A stretch of DNA of 49,964 nt from Streptomyces tailanensis. GTDB taxonomy: Bacteria; Actinomycetota; Actinomycetes; Streptomycetales; Streptomycetaceae. A model generated the notes under the pieces. That model was given only the letters and a program-made list of their open reading frames with translations. It did no database searches and was not told the origin of the DNA. Shown piece by piece: positions 16,810-26,059 of the stretch. The position numbers and the translations under genes were made by a program. The stretch lies in assembly GCF_008386495.1 (NCBI RefSeq), contig NZ_VTHJ01000049.1:1-49964 (forward strand), in the 5' to 3' direction. The stretch's first letter is position 1. The number at the start of each line of letters is the position of its first letter.

Positions 16810-19800
16810 GTGGGGTTCTTCGACCGCCTACGCGGCGTCGGCCCGGCGGGACGCCGGGGGGCGGGCGACGGGGGTGGCCCAGGCATGGGGGTCGGCTCGG
16901 GTATGAGGGCCGGCTCGGGCGCCGAGATCGGTTCGGGTGCCGGGATCGACTCGGGCGTCGGGGTCTGTTCGGATGCCGGGATCGAATCCGGAGTCGGGGT
17001 CCGTTCGGGTGCCAGGGCGGACTCAGGTTCCAGGGGCGGCTTGGGAGTTGAGGTCGGCTCGGCTGCCGGATCCGGTGTGGGTGCCGGATCCGGTGTGGGT
17101 GCCGGATCCGGTTCGGGTTCCGCTGGCGGCTCGGGTGCCGCTTCGGAGACCGGGACGGCTTCCGTGGCCGGCGCTGCCTCGGTGAGCGGGGCCGTCGTCT
17201 CCGGCGGCCGGGGGGCTTCGGTCGGTGGCTGGGAGGGGCTCGCTCCGACTCAGCGGGCCGTCGCCGGGCGGGCCGTTGTCGCGGACGCCGGGTTCAGCGG
17301 GCGGTTGGCCACCTGGCAGAACCCGTCCTTCACCGGGACCCTGTCCCACGCCGTCCTGCCCGGAGCGCCGGGCGGGCTGGTCAAGGACGTCCTCACCACG
17401 TCGGCGACCCCCGTCTCCGGCCTCGAACTCCCCTCGCGCACCCTCCCGGTGGCGCGCGACGAGTTCGAGACCCCGGCCGACGTCCACGGCGACGCGCTGC
17501 CGGTACAGCGAGCCCCGTACCAGGTCACCGGCTCCCGCCCGACCGGCCCCCGCGTGACCCCCGTACCCCCGCGCGCCCCTCGTCCGGCCTCGCTGACCAG
17601 GATGCCCGCCGCACCTGCGGTGCAGCGCCGGACGCTGCCAACGGCACGTCCGCAGGCTTCTGCGGTCAGTGGAGTGTCGGGGCGTGGGGCATCGGGCGGT
17701 GCGGCGTCTGTCGATACTGGGTCCAGCAGCACGACGTCCGGCGGTACGGGGGCCAGCGGTACGACATCTGGCGGTACGGCACCCAGCGGTACGACATCAG
17801 GGGGTACGGCATCCGGCGGTACGGCGTCGAATGGTGCCGTACCGGGGCGTACGGCGTCGTCGGGCTCGGCCGAGACCAGGGCGAATTCGGTTGGCGCGAG
17901 CCCGTCCGGCGTCGTCTCTGTCGGCCCGCGTGGGGCGACGCCCCCTGCGGCGGCGGCCGGCCGTACCGCCTTGGAGAGCGGCTCCCCGGTGGCGGGGAAC
18001 AACCCGGTCGCCGCATGGGCCGCTTCCGGCGGTCCCCGGCCGAGCCGTTCCGGCGGCTTGGCCTCCGGCGGTCGTACGCCAACCGCCTCCGGAGGTACGG
18101 CGGCCGACGTGAGCCGCGCGGGGACCGATGTCCAACGGGCGGCGACCGAACGCAGCCGTACGGCAGCCGACCCCGCCGGAGCCACGACCGGCCCGGAGAG
18201 CACCCCCATCACGGCCCACCATGCGGAGGCCGACGTCCAACGGGCGACAACACCGGGACCTGACCGTGCGGCGGCCGACCGCTCCGACACGGCGACGGGT
18301 CCCAGCGGCACGGTCACGGCTCCTGAGAGCATCCCTGTCGCCCTCGACCGGGCAGAGATCAGCGTCCGACGAGCGGCGCCGACAGGCCCCAGCCGTACGC
18401 CGTCCGACCCCGCCGGGACAACGACCGTCACGCATCCCGACAACACCCCCGCCGCCCCCAGCCGCGCCGAGGTCGGCGTCCAACGAGCGGCGCCGACAGG
18501 CCCCAGCCGTACGCCGTCCGACCCCGCCAACACAACGACCGCACCCAACGGCCCGGTCACGAATGCCCACGGCACCCCCGCCGCCCCCAGCCGCGCCGAG
18601 GTCGGTATCCAACGAGCTACGACCGGCCCCGGCCGTACGGCAACCACCCCTGACACGACCTCAGTCGCCTCCACCGGAACGCCGACCGGTCCACGCAGGG
18701 CTGCGGGAGCCCCCGACCGCGCGCCGAGCACCCCGGTCAACGCGACGGGCGACGTCCGACCGACGACGGTCGAACAGGGCCCCACGACGGACCCTGGTTC
18801 GACACCGGCTCGCCCTGAGACGAGGCCGACCAGCCCCGACAACTCGGCACTCGGCATCCAGCGGGCAACGGCCGACCCGAGCAGCACACCAACCCGCACC
18901 ACAGGTACCGGATCCGACAGGACAACGGGTGCCTCCAGCCGTACAGTGACCGGCTCCGCCGGCGGAACGGTCAACGTCCAGCGGGCGACGGCCAGTCCCG
19001 GCCGTACCGCAGCCACACCCGCAGTAACACCGGTACTCGGTCCGTCCGGAACGCCGACCGGTACAGGCAAGCCGGCGGACAGTCGCGGCATGCCCGCAAC
19101 CGCTCCCAACACGGCAGCAGGAAGCCGCGTTACGACGGCACCCAGCGGCCCGCCAACCAGCACCGGTGATGCGGTGGTTGGCGTCCAGCGAGCCACCACG
19201 GGCCACGGCGGTACACCGACCAGCGTCGGCGGAACGGCCAGCGCCAACACCGGCACCGGCACCGGCAATCCCGCAACCCCGACCGCGACCACGGCCGCCG
19301 CCAAGAACTCCCCTGTCGCCGGGCCGAATCAGGCTGCCCCCCTCACCCCCCTCACCAGCACGCCCCCCGCGCAGCGAAGCACCTCCCGCAGCCCAAGGCG
19401 CCTGGGCCTCGGCGCGCCGGCCTCCGGAAATGTGCCGCCCATCGGTGCCGCGACGACACCCCCGACCCCGGCGACCCCACCCACCACCTCGGCCCCCTCC
19501 ACCAAGCCGACCGGACCGACCACCCCCACGCGTCCCCCGGCTCCCCCGGTACAGCGGGCCACGCCCCCCACCCCACGTCAGCGCCCCCTTCTCGGCGCCC
19601 CCCTCTCCTCCCCGCCCCAGCACGCGAAGCCCCTCTCCGGGAACACCACTCCCGGCACGTCGAGCCCCGCCGTACTCCCTCCCGTACAGCGAGCGACAAC
19701 GACGCACCGGGGAACGGCGAAGCCTGCTCCCGGCCCGGCCGCACCCCTCACACCCCCGGCCGTACAGCGAGCCACGCCCGCACCCACCGCCGAACAGGTA

Positions 19801-20328
19801 CGCCCCCTGGCCCCCACCCGCGCCCTCACCCCGGCTCTCCCCACCACCGGACGACGTGAGGCACCCCCAGCCGCCGTCCCCTTGCGCCGCCCCACACCCA
19901 CGAACAGCCGCCCCTCATCAACGGTCGCCACCCCCGCCGTACAACGCATCGCGGCCGCCAAGCCCACGCAACCGCAGAACCCGCCCTCGACCCCGTTCCC
20001 CGTCACAAAAGTCGTCCAGCCCCAACGCCCCAACACCCCCAACACCCCCATGCCACCCACCACCCAGGCACCCGCACCCGCACCCGCACCCGCACCCGCC
20101 CCGATCCAGCAAGCCCCGGCACCCCCCCTCCGCCCCACCTCCGCCACCTCGACCACAGCCCCCACCCCCACCGCGCCCCCCGAGCCCCAGTTCGACCCCC
20201 GTTCCCTCACCGACTTCCAGCTCGACGAACTGACCCACAAGCTCATCGGCCGGATCACCCGCCTCGTCCGCACCGAACTACGTCTCGACCGCGAACGAAT
20301 CGGCAAACTCCGCGACCCCCGCCACTGA
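16810..20328 (+). CDS. Very long repetitive protein in tape-measure position
   Basis: A 1172-aa protein that begins MGFFDRLRGVGPAG and ends with a conserved helical tail (LTDFQLDELTHKLIGRITRLV...). The first 90 residues are Gly/Ser repeats, 130-240 a more ordered stretch, and 270-1090 Thr/Ser/Pro/Ala-rich with about 13 copies of (V/I)QRA(T/A). A 46-base sequence recurs exactly 114 bp apart. It starts two bases after the previous stop, between the chaperone-like pair and the second tube gene, where tape measure proteins lie in myophages. It lacks the coiled coils of ordinary tape measures, so a tape measure, a lumen-loaded effector or a scaffold are all possible. Frame use is continuous despite the low complexity. 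Confidence 0.75.
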   Translation: MGFFDRLRGVGPAGRRGAGDGGGPGMGVGSGMRAGSGAEIGSGAGIDSGVGVCSDAGIESGVGVRSGARADSGSRGGLGVEVGSAAGSGVGAGSGVGAGSGSGSAGGSGAASETGTASVAGAASVSGAVVSGGRGASVGGWEGLAPTQRAVAGRAVVADAGFSGRLATWQNPSFTGTLSHAVLPGAPGGLVKDVLTTSATPVSGLELPSRTLPVARDEFETPADVHGDALPVQRAPYQVTGSRPTGPRVTPVPPRAPRPASLTRMPAAPAVQRRTLPTARPQASAVSGVSGRGASGGAASVDTGSSSTTSGGTGASGTTSGGTAPSGTTSGGTASGGTASNGAVPGRTASSGSAETRANSVGASPSGVVSVGPRGATPPAAAAGRTALESGSPVAGNNPVAAWAASGGPRPSRSGGLASGGRTPTASGGTAADVSRAGTDVQRAATERSRTAADPAGATTGPESTPITAHHAEADVQRATTPGPDRAAADRSDTATGPSGTVTAPESIPVALDRAEISVRRAAPTGPSRTPSDPAGTTTVTHPDNTPAAPSRAEVGVQRAAPTGPSRTPSDPANTTTAPNGPVTNAHGTPAAPSRAEVGIQRATTGPGRTATTPDTTSVASTGTPTGPRRAAGAPDRAPSTPVNATGDVRPTTVEQGPTTDPGSTPARPETRPTSPDNSALGIQRATADPSSTPTRTTGTGSDRTTGASSRTVTGSAGGTVNVQRATASPGRTAATPAVTPVLGPSGTPTGTGKPADSRGMPATAPNTAAGSRVTTAPSGPPTSTGDAVVGVQRATTGHGGTPTSVGGTASANTGTGTGNPATPTATTAAAKNSPVAGPNQAAPLTPLTSTPPAQRSTSRSPRRLGLGAPASGNVPPIGAATTPPTPATPPTTSAPSTKPTGPTTPTRPPAPPVQRATPPTPRQRPLLGAPLSSPPQHAKPLSGNTTPGTSSPAVLPPVQRATTTHRGTAKPAPGPAAPLTPPAVQRATPAPTAEQVRPLAPTRALTPALPTTGRREAPPAAVPLRRPTPTNSRPSSTVATPAVQRIAAAKPTQPQNPPSTPFPVTKVVQPQRPNTPNTPMPPTTQAPAPAPAPAPAPIQQAPAPPLRPTSATSTTAPTPTAPPEPQFDPRSLTDFQLDELTHKLIGRITRLVRTELRLDRERIGKLRDPRH
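18369..18528 (+). repeat. 46-bp exact direct repeat in the 1172-aa gene
   Basis: Bases 18369-18414 and 18483-18528 are identical, 114 bp (38 codons) apart, and encode a block around RRAAPTGPSRTPSDPA / QRAAPTGPSRTPSDPA. Further imperfect copies of the same unit flank it. Recent unequal exchange is the likely source. Shorter repeats occur elsewhere in the gene: an 18-bp unit at 17060-17110 and a GCACCC hexamer run near 20069-20098. Confidence 0.8.
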
Positions 20329-20390
20329 CACCCGGTCCCACCAGGGGACCACCCCCGCACCACCCCCCGTCCGCAGAAAGGCCCTCCCCG

Positions 20391-20816
20391 ATGCCCCGCG
20401 ATCTCGACCCGGGCTCCACCATCTTCTTCACGCTGACGATCGACGGCGAGAGCCTCGGTTACTTCAACGGGTGTGAAGGGCTGTCGTCGACGGTGGAGAT
20501 CGAGCACCGCCAGGAGGGCGGGAACAACGGGTTCGTCTGGCAGCTGCCGTCACGCGTGACGTTCTCGAACATCCGACTGACGAGGCCGCTGACGCCGGAC
20601 ACGGCGAAGGTCGCGGCCTGGATCTCATCCGTGGCGACGGGCGTGAAGCGGCCGACGGCCCAGATCGCGGCGCTGCGCGCGGACGGCTCGGAGGTGGCGC
20701 ACTGGGGGCTGATCGACGTCCTGCCGGTGAGCTGGCAGGGGCCCTCCCTGGATCCGGCGAACCCGGGCGTGGCGACCGAGGTCCTGGAGATCACGCACCA
20801 CGGGTTCACGGACTGA
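20391..20816 (+). CDS. Second CIS tube protein (gp19-like, Afp5-type)
   Basis: A 141-aa protein of the tube fold, distinct from the major tube (MPRDLDPGSTIFFTLTIDG, then FNGCEGLSSTVEIEHRQEGG, ending VLEITHHGFTD). In Afp and PVC particles a second tube protein joins the tube to the spike and baseplate. It opens the baseplate block after a 62-bp gap and is followed 16 bp later by the LysM protein. The start ATG is preceded by AGAAAGG. Confidence 0.9.
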   Translation: MPRDLDPGSTIFFTLTIDGESLGYFNGCEGLSSTVEIEHRQEGGNNGFVWQLPSRVTFSNIRLTRPLTPDTAKVAAWISSVATGVKRPTAQIAALRADGSEVAHWGLIDVLPVSWQGPSLDPANPGVATEVLEITHHGFTD

Positions 20817-20832
20817 GGGGCGGGGACAGGAC

Positions 20833-21558
20833 ATGGCGAAGGGAAGCAAGGGCGGCGCGGGCAAGAGTCTCGTGCGGGCCACGCTGGCCATTCACGAACC
20901 GCCGGTCGGTACAAGCACCACGCCGGGCGGGATGATCAAGTCGTTCGAATTCGAGTTCAATCCGAGCGAGTTGACGCTGAGCCGGCGCGCCCAGTGGAAG
21001 ACGACGACGAGCGCGGCCGTACGCGACGGCGCGCTGCCGGAGTTCATGGGGCCCGAGCCCCGGGAGATGAACGTCGAAATCTTCCTCGACTCCTCCGACA
21101 AGCCGAGCGGCACCACGGTGCTGAAGAAGGTGGAGTCCCTGTTGTCCTGCTGCGAGGTGACGGCCAAGAGCCTCGCCGCGAAGCAGCCGTCGCCGCCCTG
21201 GGTGGTGTTCCAGTGGGGGTCGTTCTCGACGGCCCGCTTCACGGCGTACGTCAGCTCAGTGGACGTCACGTACTCGCTGTTCGGGACGACCGGTGTGCCG
21301 ATCCGGGCCACCTGCCGGATGGCGCTGCACGAGATCCCGAGTACGACCAAGGGGCAGAACCCGACGTCGGGCGCGCTCACCGCGCGGAGTGTGCACCGGG
21401 TCGTCGCGGGCGACTCGCTGCAGTCGCTGGCGTGGCGGGAGTACGGGAACGCGTCCGCGTGGCGGGCGATCGCGAAGGCCAACGGCATCGATGATCCGAC
21501 CCGTCTGCCCACCGGTATCGAACTCGTCCTCCCTGCCGCCGAGGAGGTGGGCCACTGA
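20833..21558 (+). CDS. LysM-domain baseplate hub protein, Afp7-like
   Basis: A 241-aa protein. The first 170 residues include SFEFEFNPSELTLSRRAQWK, the hallmark of Afp7/gp53-type adaptor proteins that link the tube to the spike. Residues about 188-237 are a LysM motif (HRVVAGDSLQSLAWREYGN then LPTGIELVLPA). The cytosolic LysM here probably binds inside the baseplate rather than peptidoglycan. Its TGA overlaps the start of the spike gene (ATGA), so expression is coupled. Good ATG with an AGGACA site. Confidence 0.9.
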   Translation: MAKGSKGGAGKSLVRATLAIHEPPVGTSTTPGGMIKSFEFEFNPSELTLSRRAQWKTTTSAAVRDGALPEFMGPEPREMNVEIFLDSSDKPSGTTVLKKVESLLSCCEVTAKSLAAKQPSPPWVVFQWGSFSTARFTAYVSSVDVTYSLFGTTGVPIRATCRMALHEIPSTTKGQNPTSGALTARSVHRVVAGDSLQSLAWREYGNASAWRAIAKANGIDDPTRLPTGIELVLPAAEEVGH

Positions 21559-23459
21559 TGGTGAAGCCGTCCTTCTCCAACGTCATCCATGTCACCCTCG
21601 ACGGCGCGAAACTGCCGACCGAGTACGCCGATCTGCTGGTCGGCGGCTGGGTCGATCTCGGGGCCGGGGTGCCGGGCGCGTTCCGGCTCACCTTCCGGGA
21701 CCCGCACGGGCTGCTGCTGGGCAAGCTGAACGTCAGGTTCGGCACCAAGGTCGTCATCGCCCCCGTCGCCGACGGCAAGGGCGCGGCGTCCCCGCTGCTC
21801 ACCGGCGAGGTCACCGGCATGGAGACCGACTACGACGGCACCGGCACCTTCACCGTCGTCCGCGGCTACGACCCCGGCCACCGGCTGATGCGGGTGCGCA
21901 GGGTGGCGGCGTACCGCAATCAGACTGCCGCCGACATCGCCCGCAAGCTGGCCTCGATGAACGGCATCCCGGTCGGGCAGGTGCAGGGCACCAAGACGGT
22001 CTACGACTTCATCTCCCAGTCGAATGTGACGGACTGGGACTTCCTGGCGCGGCTCGCCGACGAGAACGAGATGGTGATGTCGCTGGACTCGAAGGGGAAG
22101 TTCCAGTTCGTCAAGCCGAAGCCGGCGTCCGGCGCGCCCCCGACGAGCACGCCCGGCGAGAAGAGCCCCTTCGTGCTCCAGGCCGGTGTCGACATTCTGC
22201 GCTGCCGGGCCGCCGTCACCGCCGCCGACCAGGTCGGCAAGGTCGAGGCGCGCGGCTGGAACGTCACGACGAAGAAGAAGCTCACCGCGATCACCCCGGC
22301 GAAGGCCAACCCCGGTATCGCCATCGGGACGACCCCGCAGAAGGCGGCGGGCGCGTTCAAGGCCGCCAAGCTGGTCGAGACGGACACCCCGTACGACCTC
22401 CAGAGCGAGGTCGCGCACGCCGCCGGCTCCCTCGCCGACGACATCACCTCCGCCTTCGCCGAGCTGGAGGTGACGGTGCGCGGCAACCCGAACCTGCGGC
22501 CCGGTGTGCCGGTCACGCTCACCGAGGTGGGCGCCCCGTTCGAGGGCAAGTACACCTGCACGTCCGTACGGCACGTCTTCGGCGACGGCAGCCACTACGA
22601 GACCTGGGTGAACGTCACCGGCCGGCAGTGGCGCTCCCTGTTCGGCCTGACGTCGGGTGGCGGTACGGCGGCCCCGCGGCTGCCCAGTGTGGCCAACGCC
22701 CTCGTCACCGACGTACAGGATCCGCTGCAGCAGGGCCGGGTGAAGCTGCAGTTCCCGTGGCTGGACGACACCTACGTCAGTGACTGGACCCGGACCGTAC
22801 AGATGGGCGGCAAGGGCGGCGGCGGGATCTTCCCGCTGGACGTCGGCGACGAGGTGCTCGTCGCCTTCGACCGGGGCGCGCTCGACCATCCGTTCGTCAT
22901 CGGCGGCCTCTACAACGGCGTCGACAAGCCGACCGTCGTCAAGGACGTGTGGCTGCACGACCCGGTCAAGAAGAAGGCGATCCGGCACACCCTGTCCGAC
23001 CGGGAGGGCAACCGCGTCGACCTGCTCAGCCAGCAGACCGGCCTCCGCAAGCAAGGCGTACGGCTCGCCACCGGCAACGACAGGCTGATCATCAACCTGG
23101 ACCGTACGAAGACCGAGATCACCGTGGACAGCAAGGGCGCCGTCAGCATCACCGGCGGCACCTCGGTGTCCGTGCGGGCCGGGACGGATCTGACGCTGAG
23201 CGCGCGGCGGGCCGTGACCATCAGGAGCGGCGGCCCGCTCAACCTCCAGGGCCAGGGGATGGTCAGCCTCAGATCGCTCGGCGGCGTCGTCAACGTGAGC
23301 GCGATGGGCGCTCTCAACCTCAGCGCGACCGGCGCGGCGACGCTCAACGCGGCCGGGACCGTGCAGATCAACGCCGTGGGCCAGCTGGGCCTCAAGGCCG
23401 TCAAGGTCGACATCTTCGGCGGGTTCTTCGTCAACACCGTCAAATATCCGTTCGGGTGA
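21558..23459 (+). CDS. VgrG-like central spike protein, Afp8-like
   Basis: A 633-aa spike. Residues 1-360 match the gp27-like hub half (YDFISQSNVTDWDFLARLADE, LEVTVRGNPNLRPG), about 375-450 the gp5 OB-fold (DVQDPLQQGRVKLQFPWLDD, VGDEVLVAFDRGALDHPFVIGGLYNG), and 510-633 a beta-helix needle built of short repeats (SVSVRAG, LTLSARRA, VTIRSGG, LNLQGQG). It pierces the target membrane in related machines. No lysozyme or toxin domain is fused to it, and no separate PAAR tip gene is found nearby, so the needle may end in its own C-terminus. Confidence 0.93.
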   Translation: MVKPSFSNVIHVTLDGAKLPTEYADLLVGGWVDLGAGVPGAFRLTFRDPHGLLLGKLNVRFGTKVVIAPVADGKGAASPLLTGEVTGMETDYDGTGTFTVVRGYDPGHRLMRVRRVAAYRNQTAADIARKLASMNGIPVGQVQGTKTVYDFISQSNVTDWDFLARLADENEMVMSLDSKGKFQFVKPKPASGAPPTSTPGEKSPFVLQAGVDILRCRAAVTAADQVGKVEARGWNVTTKKKLTAITPAKANPGIAIGTTPQKAAGAFKAAKLVETDTPYDLQSEVAHAAGSLADDITSAFAELEVTVRGNPNLRPGVPVTLTEVGAPFEGKYTCTSVRHVFGDGSHYETWVNVTGRQWRSLFGLTSGGGTAAPRLPSVANALVTDVQDPLQQGRVKLQFPWLDDTYVSDWTRTVQMGGKGGGGIFPLDVGDEVLVAFDRGALDHPFVIGGLYNGVDKPTVVKDVWLHDPVKKKAIRHTLSDREGNRVDLLSQQTGLRKQGVRLATGNDRLIINLDRTKTEITVDSKGAVSITGGTSVSVRAGTDLTLSARRAVTIRSGGPLNLQGQGMVSLRSLGGVVNVSAMGALNLSATGAATLNAAGTVQINAVGQLGLKAVKVDIFGGFFVNTVKYPFG

Positions 23460-23521
23460 CGGCCGAGAGGCCACCGGCGCCTCACGTGCTTCACGTACTT
23501 CAGGAAGGAGGGCGGCCCACG

Positions 23522-23965
23522 ATGGCCGAGCAGTTCGTCGGGTCCGGCTGGGCGTTCCCGCTGCGGATCGGGCCGACCGGCGGCATCGCCCTGGTCAGTG
23601 GTGAGCGCGAGATCGAGGAGGCGATCCGGTTGATCCTGGCCACCGCGCCGGGCGAGCGGCCGATGCGCCCCGAGTTCGGCTGCGCCATCCACGACCTGGT
23701 GTTCGCGCCGGTCAACGAGGCCACCGCGGGCCGCATCCAGCACGAGGTGTACACGAGCCTCGACCGCTGGGAGCCGCGGATCGAGGTGAGCGACGTCGAG
23801 GTGACCGCGGGCGCCGACCAGGGCGCCCTCTTCATCGACGTCCGCTACGCGATCCGCGGCACCAACAACCCGCGCAGCCTGGTCTTCCCGTTCTACGTCA
23901 TCCCGTCCCACGACGAGCCGGACTCCCCGGACTCCACGGGTACGGCTTCCGAAAGCGACCGCTGA
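23522..23965 (+). CDS. gp25-like baseplate wedge protein, Afp9-like
   Basis: A 147-aa GPW/gp25 protein. The conserved core EIEEAIRLILATAPGERPMRPEFGC contains the EPR-like motif region that nucleates sheath assembly. A divergent C-terminal tail rich in Asp/Ser/Pro (about 128-147) follows. ATG at 23522 with GGAGGGCGG upstream; the TGA overlaps the next ATG (TGATG). It connects the baseplate to the first sheath ring. Confidence 0.93.
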   Translation: MAEQFVGSGWAFPLRIGPTGGIALVSGEREIEEAIRLILATAPGERPMRPEFGCAIHDLVFAPVNEATAGRIQHEVYTSLDRWEPRIEVSDVEVTAGADQGALFIDVRYAIRGTNNPRSLVFPFYVIPSHDEPDSPDSTGTASESDR

Positions 23966-25923
23966 TGGCCCTGCCCTCCCCGAACCTCGACGACCGCCGC
24001 TTCCAGCAGTTCGTCGACGACGCCAAGCGCTACATCCAGCAGCGCGCCCCGGAGTGGACCGACCACAACGTCTCCGACCCCGGCGTCACCCTCGTCGAGA
24101 CGGTCGCGCACATGGCGGACCAGATCGTCTACCGCCTCAACCGGGTCCCCGAGAAGAACCACTTGGCTTTCCTGGACCTGGTCGGCATCACCCTCTTCCC
24201 GCCGTCGGCAGCGCGCACGGACGTCACGTTCTGGCTCTCCGCCCCGCAGGAGGAGCCGATCCTGCTCCCCGTCGGCACCGAGGTCGCCACCGTGCGCACC
24301 GAGAGCGAGGAGGCGGTCGTCTTCGCCACCGAGCGCGAACTGACCGTCGTCCCTTGCGAGTTGCGGAACCTGGTGGTGCAGCTCAGCGGTGAGCCGGTCA
24401 GCGACCGGACCACCGACCTCGCCGAGGGCAAGGACCTGATGTGCTTCGCCGAGGCCACGCGGCCCGGCGACTGCATGCTGTTCGGCCTGAGCGCGGCCGC
24501 ACCGCACTGCGCGGTCGCGCTGGAGCTGGACAGCCGGGTCGACGGCGTCGGCGTGGACCCGCGGCAGCCGCCGCTGGTCTGGGAGGCGTGGACCGAGGAC
24601 GGCTGGACGGCGTGCGAGGTCGACCGCGACGGCACCGGTGGCCTGAACCGCCCCGGAGAGGTGATCCTGCACGTCCCCGGCGGCCACACCCTCTCCCGCA
24701 CCGGTGGCCAGGAGGCCGGCTGGCTGCGCTGCCGGGTCACCGAACCCCTCCCCGGCCAGCCCTTCTACACCACCTCGCCGACCGTCCGCGCCGCCGAGGC
24801 CTTCACCATCGGCGGCACCACCGGCGTCGTACACGCCGAGACGGTGTACGACGAGGCGCTCGGCGAGTCGACGGGCCTCCCCGGGCAGCGACTGCGCCTC
24901 GCGCACGCCCCGGTCGTGGGCGACACCCCTCCCGTGCTGCTCCAGACCGCCGAGCACGACGGCTGGACCGACTGGGAGGTCGTCACCGACTTCGCCGCGT
25001 CCGCCCCGTACGACCGGCACATCACCCTCGACGCCGCCACCGGCGAGATCGCCTTCGGCCCGGCGGTACGGGAACCCGACGGCACCCTGCGCCAGTACGG
25101 GGCGGTCGCGCCCAAGGGCGCCGTCATCCGCGCCCGCCGCTACCGCACCGGCGGCGGCCGGGCCGGAAACGTGGCCCGAGGCGCCGTACAGGTCCTGCGC
25201 ACCTCCGTCCCGTACGTCTCCGAGGTCGTCAACCGCGAGGCCGCGCGCGGCGGCGTCGACGCGGAGACCGTGGAGGAGGCGAAGGTCCGGGCACCCATCA
25301 CGCTGCGGGCCCAGGAGCGTGCGGTGACCCTGCGCGACTACGAGGAACTCGCCCGCCGCGCCGCCCCCGAGACGGCCCGCATCACCTGCCTGGAGGGCGA
25401 CGAGGGCGAGCACGGGGCTTACGCGGTACGGGTGTTGGTGGTCCCCCAGGCCGTACCCGACCCCGGCGGCCGCCTCCGCTTCGAGCAACTCGTCCCCGGC
25501 GACGCGCTGTTGCGCCGCATCACCCGCCACCTCGACGAACGCCGCCTGATCGGCACGAGGTTGGCGGTGGGCCCGCCCTTCTACCAAGGCGTGACCGTCG
25601 TGGCCACCCTGCACGCCTTCCGCGGCGTCGACACCGACCGCGTCCGCCGCCAGGCCCACGACGCCCTCTACCGCCACCTCGACCCGCTCACCGGCGGCGC
25701 CGACGGCCGAGGCTGGCCCTTCGGCCGCCCCGTCCAGTCCGGCGAGGTCTTCGCCGTCCTCCAACGCGTCCCCGGCGTAGAACTCGTCGACGAGGTCCAA
25801 CTCCACCCGGCGGACCCCCTCACCGGCAAACGAGGCGACCCCACCAACCGCATAGACCTCACCCCGCCGTCCCTGGTCTTCTCCTTCGACCACCGGGTCC
25901 GAGTGATCGGGGACAAAACGTGA
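23965..25923 (+). CDS. Baseplate J-like wedge protein, Afp11-like
   Basis: A 652-aa baseplate assembly protein. The N-terminus (DDRRFQQFVDDAKRYIQQRAPEWTDHNVSDPGVTLVE) and C-terminal gpJ-like half (VNREAARGGVDAETVEEAK then LRDYEELARRAAPETARITC) are characteristic of the large CIS wedge proteins. It forms the iris that opens on triggering. Coupled by a one-base overlap to the gp25 gene. A 136-bp gap containing hairpin repeats follows, unusual in this otherwise compact operon. Confidence 0.92.
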   Translation: MALPSPNLDDRRFQQFVDDAKRYIQQRAPEWTDHNVSDPGVTLVETVAHMADQIVYRLNRVPEKNHLAFLDLVGITLFPPSAARTDVTFWLSAPQEEPILLPVGTEVATVRTESEEAVVFATERELTVVPCELRNLVVQLSGEPVSDRTTDLAEGKDLMCFAEATRPGDCMLFGLSAAAPHCAVALELDSRVDGVGVDPRQPPLVWEAWTEDGWTACEVDRDGTGGLNRPGEVILHVPGGHTLSRTGGQEAGWLRCRVTEPLPGQPFYTTSPTVRAAEAFTIGGTTGVVHAETVYDEALGESTGLPGQRLRLAHAPVVGDTPPVLLQTAEHDGWTDWEVVTDFAASAPYDRHITLDAATGEIAFGPAVREPDGTLRQYGAVAPKGAVIRARRYRTGGGRAGNVARGAVQVLRTSVPYVSEVVNREAARGGVDAETVEEAKVRAPITLRAQERAVTLRDYEELARRAAPETARITCLEGDEGEHGAYAVRVLVVPQAVPDPGGRLRFEQLVPGDALLRRITRHLDERRLIGTRLAVGPPFYQGVTVVATLHAFRGVDTDRVRRQAHDALYRHLDPLTGGADGRGWPFGRPVQSGEVFAVLQRVPGVELVDEVQLHPADPLTGKRGDPTNRIDLTPPSLVFSFDHRVRVIGDKT

Positions 25924-26059
25924 TCGGGGCGCAGCCCCGAAAGGGGCGCGGGGCTGTGACATATGCGGCTCCGCCGCGCGGGCGCGACCAGCCACAACGG
26001 ACCCGCAGCCGCCAACGACCAGCACACCCCGAGCTGTTGGGCGCACCCGGAGGCCACAA
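25924..26059 (+). repeat. Hairpin repeat element inside the CIS operon
   Basis: TCGGGGC-GCA-GCCCCGA (25924-25940) and GCGGC-TCC-GCCGC (25965-25977) are perfect hairpins. They are followed by GCGACCAGCCACAACGG, a string typical of the dispersed intergenic repeat of Streptomyces. It may attenuate transcription or protect mRNA ends between the two baseplate genes. The GGAGG site for the next gene lies at its end. Confidence 0.6.

Noticed and set aside
21558..23459. PAAR tip or fused effector on the VgrG-like spike
   Set aside because: The C-terminus is only short beta-helix repeats ending NTVKYPFG. No PAAR, lysozyme or toxin motif is seen.
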